Shown here piece by piece: positions 7,333 through 11,349 of a DNA stretch of 11,349 nucleotides (position 1 is the stretch's first letter; the number at the start of each line of letters is the position of its first letter). Origin of the DNA: Candidatus Hydrogenedentota bacterium (lineage in GTDB: Bacteria > Hydrogenedentota > Hydrogenedentia > Hydrogenedentales > SLHB01); NCBI GenBank assembly GCA_026387845.1, contig JAPLKX010000594.1, forward strand, positions 1 through 11,349. The letters run 5' to 3'. The notes under the pieces were generated by a model. It did not search any database and had not been told where the DNA came from. It saw nothing but the letters and a program-made list of their open reading frames with translations. A program made the translations under genes and the position numbers.

Positions 7333-8931
7333 ATGCGAAGAGCACTTCAAGTGTCACTTGTAGTCCTGCTTGTTACGATGTTTGCGGTGGCGGCTGACGC
7401 TGCCAAACTGACCATCACAGTCACGGGCCAAGGCACCACGTACCGTGCGCCAGGAACCTACAGTTGCGGTTTTGGCGAGGAGGTGTGGATCTGGGCGATA
7501 CCGGCGGAGGGTTGGAAATTCGACCATTGGTCGGGTGGTATGAGCGGTTGCCTGAACTCCGATAAAATTGTTATGTGGTTGTTCAACAAGACAGCGACGG
7601 CGAATTTTGTTCAACTGCCGCCGTTGAGCCCGAACACGGCGCTGAAGCACTTCATGGCGAAGGCGGACACGAACTATGTCTGGAACAACTACCAGACGAC
7701 GTATAGTTTCGGGTACACGACGTATTTTGAGGACATGGTATCGCAGCAATGGCGGACCGCCCAGGAAGTTGACCGACCCATCTGGCAACACTACGTCATC
7801 ATCCAGGTCGGCTGGTTTGCGGGCGACACGGCGATCATGCTGATCGACGGGGGCAGCAACGGCGGCACCCCGCCCAGCGAGCCCGACAGTACCATCGGGT
7901 ACATGTCGCTGCTGACGGGATTCCCGGTGGCGGACCTCAAGCAGTGCCCCAATCAGCCCCTCTACTTCACGGATGAACCCGGTGTGAGCCGCTCCGAAGA
8001 CGACATCCTGGCGTACAGCTTCGACAAGTACATGGTTACGGGCGATTACACATGGAACGGCCACCTGCCCATGGCCAAAGCAGCCCTGCGCGGGATGGAC
8101 ACGATCCAGCATCAACTCGGGACGACGAAGTTCCTGGTGGCTGGCGCTTCGAAACGCGGCTGGGCCACTTGGCTGACGGCGGCGACCGACGACCCGCGCA
8201 TCATTGGGTTCGTGCCGATTGTAATCCCGATCCTGAACGTGGAAGCCCAGATGGACCACCACTGGGAGTCTTATGGGTTCTACGCTCCGGCGGTCGATCC
8301 TTACTCGGCGTTTGACCTGTTTTGCCGGATCAAGTGCCCGACCGGTGTTGACTGGATGGAGATCGAAGATCCGTACCGGTATTTCGGTGAGTCGACCACC
8401 GTCTCGAACAAGCCGAAGTGCCTGGTCAATGCCAGTGGCGATCAGTTCTTCTGCACGGACTCGCTGCGATTCTACTGGAACGACATTCCTGGCCCGGGCA
8501 CCAAGCACGTCAGGATCATCCCGAACACGAGCCACGGCATGGAAGAGCCCGGCGCGTATGACGCGGCCCTGGCCACTGCCATCGCGTGGGGCAAAAAGGT
8601 CAAGAACGGCGCGGCACAGCCCGTCTACTCGTGGGTGGTCAATGGTGACAACTCGATCACGGTCACGTGCGGCAGCCAGCCGAGTGGCGGCGCGAAATTG
8701 TGGCAGGCCACCAACCCGACTGCCCGCGACTTCCGGTATGAGTTGATCGGCGCCGCGTGGACCAGCACTACGCTTCCGGGCACCACCAGCTTCACTGGCT
8801 ACTGCCCGCCTCCGGCGCAGGGCTGGACAGCGTATTTCGTCGAAGTTGATTTCGGGAACGACGAGGTTTACACGTCCGAGATCGTGATTGCGCCTGATAT
8901 CCTGCCGTTTGCCGGCACTCACTGCTTGTAG
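7333..8931 (+). CDS. Secreted PqaA-family alpha/beta hydrolase with one InlB-like repeat
   Basis: This 532-residue paralogue of the protein at 4701 shares roughly 70-75% of residues with it across the hydrolase core, judged by eye. Layout: signal peptide (about 1-24, MRRALQVSLVVLLVTMFAVA), a single divergent InlB-type repeat (about 25-92, ending TATANFVQL), the hydrolase (about 100-425) and the C-terminal beta domain ending LPFAGTHCL. The triad is intact: Ser273 in GASKRGW, Asp370 in SGDQFF and His401 in NTSHGM. It lacks one of the two repeats of its neighbour, which explains most of the 76-residue length difference. AGGAG lies about nine bases before the ATG. Several extra cysteines (Cys45, Cys73 and CPNQP, among others) distinguish it from the first copy. 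A terminator at 8956 also separates it from the convergent gene at 9012. Confidence 0.93.
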   Translation: MRRALQVSLVVLLVTMFAVAADAAKLTITVTGQGTTYRAPGTYSCGFGEEVWIWAIPAEGWKFDHWSGGMSGCLNSDKIVMWLFNKTATANFVQLPPLSPNTALKHFMAKADTNYVWNNYQTTYSFGYTTYFEDMVSQQWRTAQEVDRPIWQHYVIIQVGWFAGDTAIMLIDGGSNGGTPPSEPDSTIGYMSLLTGFPVADLKQCPNQPLYFTDEPGVSRSEDDILAYSFDKYMVTGDYTWNGHLPMAKAALRGMDTIQHQLGTTKFLVAGASKRGWATWLTAATDDPRIIGFVPIVIPILNVEAQMDHHWESYGFYAPAVDPYSAFDLFCRIKCPTGVDWMEIEDPYRYFGESTTVSNKPKCLVNASGDQFFCTDSLRFYWNDIPGPGTKHVRIIPNTSHGMEEPGAYDAALATAIAWGKKVKNGAAQPVYSWVVNGDNSITVTCGSQPSGGAKLWQATNPTARDFRYELIGAAWTSTTLPGTTSFTGYCPPPAQGWTAYFVEVDFGNDEVYTSEIVIAPDILPFAGTHCL

Positions 8932-8955
8932 TTTGTCGTAGTTGCCCCAGAATAA

Positions 8956-8988
8956 GCCGCGGCCCCGATCCGGGGCCGCGGCCTTTTT
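8956..8988 (+). terminator. Perfect 12-bp hairpin terminator between convergent genes
   Basis: GCCGCGGCCCCG (8956-8967) and CGGGGCCGCGGC (8971-8982) pair perfectly around a 3-nt loop, followed by CTTTTT for the plus-strand hydrolase gene. Read from the minus strand it is followed by TTATTCT, so it may also end the gene at 9012-9551. The GC core resembles the terminator at 6851. Confidence 0.88.
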
Positions 8989-9011
8989 ACGATCATCCTC
9001 TAAGGGCGCGC

Positions 9012-9551
9012 CTAATTCGCGCGCTGAATTTCCTCCCCTCCAAACATCAGCTTGTCCCCCACAATGTCCAGGTAATGGACTTCGCCCTTATCGTCGAAAA
9101 TCTTGACCCGCTTGCCTTCGACGGCCCATTTCGCCCTTACTTGGTCGTTGATCCTCCAAGTCCCGTCCGGCGCGAACTCGATTTCCAACTTCTTGCCCTG
9201 CATCATGCCCTGGTTGGGATCCGTTGGGAAATCGGGCTTCCATTTGGTGCCGGCCAGCGTGCGGGCGTTCAGCGGTTCTTTGGGGGGTTCCGCGGGAGCA
9301 GCCTCGGCGGGCTGTTCCGGGGCCGGCGCGGCGGGCGGTTCTTCAACGGCCGCCGTGGGCGCCTCGACAGGCGCGGGCGCCTCCACTATCGGCGTAACGG
9401 GCGCGGGCGCCGGCGCTGGCGCGGCCGGTGGCTCAACCGGCAATGGCTCCGCCTTGCCCCGCTGCAATATGACCACCGTGGCCACCACCGCCACTAGAAT
9501 CAGGCCCACCAATACCAGCATGCCTTTGTTTGCCGCGCCTTCTTTTCTCAT
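9012..9551 (-). CDS. Membrane-anchored Pro/Ala-rich protein with a C-terminal beta-rich domain, unknown function
   Basis: This 179-residue protein has one N-terminal membrane helix (about 10-29, GMLVLVGLILVAVVATVVIL) after a short basic tail, so it is probably an inner-membrane protein with the rest outside. Residues 34-93 form a low-complexity Pro/Ala/Glu linker suited to spanning periplasm or cell wall. The C-terminal ~80 residues (97-179) alternate charged and hydrophobic residues (KLEIEFAPDGTWRI, AKWAVEGKRVKIFDDKG, YLDIVGDKLMFGGEEI), like a small lipocalin-like or META-like beta sheet; I cannot name the family. AAAGGA lies seven bases before the ATG at 9551. It is divergent from the nucleotidyltransferase gene and convergent with the hydrolase gene. 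Coding is well supported; function is unknown. Confidence 0.82.
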   Translation of the reverse strand: MRKEGAANKGMLVLVGLILVAVVATVVILQRGKAEPLPVEPPAAPAPAPAPVTPIVEAPAPVEAPTAAVEEPPAAPAPEQPAEAAPAEPPKEPLNARTLAGTKWKPDFPTDPNQGMMQGKKLEIEFAPDGTWRINDQVRAKWAVEGKRVKIFDDKGEVHYLDIVGDKLMFGGEEIQRAN

Positions 9552-9628
9552 TACGAGTCCTTTCTTCTCCTCACCACCTGCAATCGGGTTTATCCTGCGC
9601 CAATTGGTAATTACTCAAATGCCCAACC

Positions 9629-9657
9629 AATGTAGCATCTTCCACCGAAAACCGCAA
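9629..9657 (-). promoter_or_regulatory. Candidate promoter for the gene starting at 9551
   Basis: On the minus strand TTGCGG (9657-9652) and TACATT (9634-9629) are separated by exactly 17 bases, 78 bases before the start codon. The -35 box matches only TTG of the consensus, so this is tentative. Confidence 0.3.
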
Positions 9658-9681
9658 CAGCACGGCGTATTAATTTTCCGG

Positions 9682-9728
<47 letters not shown>

Positions 9729-9749
9729 ATAAGCTAAGTGAGAACGGTA

Positions 9750-10703
9750 ATGCCAGCCAAATCCAACTACCAGGGAGTCATCCTCGCCGCGGGCCACGGG
9801 TCGCGCATGGGGCCGTTCGGCAACCTTTTTCCCAAGCCCATCATCCCCATCGCCAACAAGCCCCTGCTCGTGTACCAGCTCGAGCATATGAAGCGCCTGG
9901 GCATCGAAGAGGTCATCATCGTCATAGGCCACCTCGGCCACCGAATCACACAGGTCCTCGGCGACGGGACTCAGTTGGGCGTCCGGATCAAGTACGTCGA
10001 GCAGGAAAAACGCCTCGGAATCGCCCACGCCGTCGGCCAGCTCGAAACCTGCATCGACCGGCCGTTCATGCTGTTTCTGGGCGACATCTTTTTCGAACTG
10101 ACCGACCTCAACGCGATGGTCCACGAAATGGAGCAGCATGGCGCCGCCGCCGTACTCGCCGTCCGCGAAGAAACCGATCCCGAGGCCGTCAAGCGAAATT
10201 TCTGCGCCATCACGCGCGAAGACGGCTCCGTCCGCAGAGTCATTGAAAAACCCCGGCAACTGCCCTGCATGACCAAAGGCTGCGGGTTGTACCTGTTCGA
10301 TCTCTCCATTTTCGACGCCATTCGCCACACTCCCCGAACCGCCATGCGCGACGAATACGAAATCACCGACTCAATCCAAATCCTGATCGACTACGAATAT
10401 CCCGTCCGGATTGCCGCCGTCGTCGAGTTCGACATCAACGTTACGTATATCGGCGACTTGATCACGTGCTCCCGCCACGTACTCCAGCGAAACAACCTCA
10501 CCCGCCTCGTTGGCAACGGCTGCCGGCTCGCATCCGGCGTGGAACTCGTCGAAACCGTCCTGGGCGACAACGTCGTCATCTCCAAGCCCGCTAGGCTCGA
10601 ACGCTGCGTTGTCCTCTCCGGCGTGTCACTGGACAGCGGCATTGATTACGCAGATGCCGTACTCACCCAAGAAGGCGTCCTCCGCCCCTACCTCGAAGCT
10701 TGA
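9750..10703 (+). CDS. Sugar-1-phosphate nucleotidyltransferase (RmlA/GlmU-like)
   Basis: This protein is predicted to join a nucleoside triphosphate to a sugar 1-phosphate, giving an NDP-sugar and pyrophosphate for cell-surface polysaccharides. Counted from the ATG at 9750 (317 residues), the N-terminal Rossmann-like domain shows GVILAAGHGSRMGPFGN with PKPIIPI (nucleotide-binding signature), LFLGDIFFE with Asp112 (metal/substrate) and IEKP (165-168). Residues about 255-317 look like a short left-handed beta-helix (GNGCRLASGVELVETVLGDNVVI), as in RmlA/GlmU-type relatives, though shorter than GlmU's acetyltransferase domain. A GTG at 9738 in the same frame is an alternative start; neither has a good ribosome binding site, possibly because the 39-G run lies just upstream. 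The sugar and base specificity cannot be told. The 3' end is intact and meets the palindromic element at 10708. Confidence 0.88.
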   Translation: MPAKSNYQGVILAAGHGSRMGPFGNLFPKPIIPIANKPLLVYQLEHMKRLGIEEVIIVIGHLGHRITQVLGDGTQLGVRIKYVEQEKRLGIAHAVGQLETCIDRPFMLFLGDIFFELTDLNAMVHEMEQHGAAAVLAVREETDPEAVKRNFCAITREDGSVRRVIEKPRQLPCMTKGCGLYLFDLSIFDAIRHTPRTAMRDEYEITDSIQILIDYEYPVRIAAVVEFDINVTYIGDLITCSRHVLQRNNLTRLVGNGCRLASGVELVETVLGDNVVISKPARLERCVVLSGVSLDSGIDYADAVLTQEGVLRPYLEA

Positions 10704-10707
10704 GCCG

Positions 10708-10798
10708 TATGGAGTGCGGCAGCTTGCTGCCGCTTTGAGTGCGACTAGCCGTTGGCGCGTAGGCGTCTGAAAGCGGCAGCAAGCTGCCGCACTCCATA
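10708..10798. repeat. 91-bp perfect palindromic element between convergent genes
   Basis: The arms 10708-10736 and 10770-10798 (29 bp each) are exact inverted copies around a 33-nt centre. Each arm also contains its own inverted repeat, GCGGCAGCTTGCTGCCGC on the left, so the element can fold as a cruciform or double hairpin. It fills the gap between the stops at 10703 and 10803 almost exactly. It resembles the REP/BIME-type or MITE-like repeats scattered between genes in many PVC-type genomes, and probably also acts as a bidirectional transcription end. No coding sequence is inside. Confidence 0.88.
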
Positions 10799-10802
10799 TT
10801 GC

Positions 10803-11349
10803 CTATTCAATCACCGCCAGCGCCGTCTCCACATTGCCGAACGGCGCGCTCACCTGGATCCCCGCAATCCGCTCCCGGATCTTCTCGACAGCCTCCCGCG
10901 CGATCGCGATACCCGTTTCCCGCTGATCGTCTTTGCCTTTTGCCGCCGCCATCCGTTCCATCACATCCTCGGGGATCACAACGCCCGGCACCTCGTTCTG
11001 CAAAAACGCCGCGTTCCGGTAGCTGGCCAGCGGCCAGATGCCCGCCAGTACCGGAATCCCGAGGTCCTGCACTTTGTCCAGGAACCGCAGCAACGGCTCG
11101 GGATCGAACACCGGCTGCGTGATGGCAAACTCTGCCCCCGCCTCGACCTTCTGCCGGAACCGACGCACCTCTCTTATCTGATCCAGCGCTGTCGGGTCGG
11201 CCCCGACGCCGATCACGGCGTTCGTCTTCGGCTGGATCGCCTGCCCGCCGAGGTCGATGCCTTCGTTCAACCGGCGCTGGATGCCGCACATCCCGATCGA
11301 GTCCGTGTCGAACACGCCGCTGGCAAACAGGAAGTTGCCCAGCTTGGGC
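10803..11349 (-). CDS. Methylenetetrahydrofolate reductase-type protein, 5' end outside the window
   Basis: The 181 residues seen are the C-terminal part of a methylenetetrahydrofolate reductase (MetF) domain, which reduces 5,10-methylene-THF to 5-methyl-THF with a flavin for methionine synthesis. Family features are PKLGNFLFASGVFDTDSIGM at the window edge, VIGVGADP, the segment EAGAEFAITQPVFD (substrate-site region with the conserved Thr-Gln-Pro-Val/Ile-Phe), then GIPVLAGIWPLASYRNAAFL and a NEVPGVVIPEDVMERM helix. The sequence style (GDP/PKLG and NEG followed by a C-terminal AxVIE) resembles the reductase half of bifunctional homocysteine S-methyltransferase/MTHFR proteins of the YitJ type. 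The methyltransferase half, if present, lies beyond 11349, so this point is open. The stop at 10803 is four bases from the palindromic element. No internal start is needed because the frame stays open to the edge. Confidence 0.87.
   Translation of the reverse strand, partial: PKLGNFLFASGVFDTDSIGMCGIQRRLNEGIDLGGQAIQPKTNAVIGVGADPTALDQIREVRRFRQKVEAGAEFAITQPVFDPEPLLRFLDKVQDLGIPVLAGIWPLASYRNAAFLQNEVPGVVIPEDVMERMAAAKGKDDQRETGIAIAREAVEKIRERIAGIQVSAPFGNVETALAVIE

Noticed and set aside
7354..8922. A 522-residue open frame on the minus strand across the whole second hydrolase gene
   Set aside because: It is antisense to a clearly recognised gene, is rich in Arg, Val and Asp as expected for a GC-rich shadow frame, and shows no domain or ribosome binding site.

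Overview
The window looks like a chromosomal piece of a GC-rich, Gram-negative-type bacterium. The secreted PqaA-type hydrolases with InlB-like repeats, an exported PIG-L deacetylase and long palindromic intergenic elements together suggest the PVC superphylum (Planctomycetes, Verrucomicrobia, Lentisphaerae) or a related candidate phylum such as Hydrogenedentes. This placement is inferred from gene style; no marker gene is present. No rRNA, tRNA, CRISPR array or intact transposon was seen.

Left part (1-4117), all genes on the minus strand: a P-type Mg2+ ATPase of the MgtA family, cut by the window edge and lacking a conserved nucleotide-binding segment; a 5'-truncated, apparently chimeric fragment of a sugar ABC transporter permease; an exported PIG-L/LmbE deacetylase; and a small three-helix membrane protein of unknown function.

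Centre (4118-8990), plus strand: a small gene family array. Two full-length secreted alpha/beta hydrolases of the PhoPQ-activated pathogenicity-related (PqaA) family are arranged in tandem. The first carries two InlB-like repeats before the hydrolase and the second carries one. Between them lies the last ~30 codons of a third family member, still followed by its own strong terminator and joined upstream to unrelated sequence that may be a mobile-element tail. Each of the three copies ends at a near-perfect GC-rich hairpin.

Right part (8991-11349): a membrane-anchored Pro/Ala-rich protein (minus strand); a divergent intergenic region with an uninterrupted run of 39 G; a sugar-1-phosphate nucleotidyltransferase (plus strand); a 91-bp perfect palindromic element filling the convergent gap; and the 3' end of a methylenetetrahydrofolate reductase-type gene (minus strand) cut by the window edge.

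The genes do not form one evident pathway. The main points of interest are the decaying PqaA-type array, the lesion in MgtA, the chimeric permease remnant, the poly-G run and the palindromic element.
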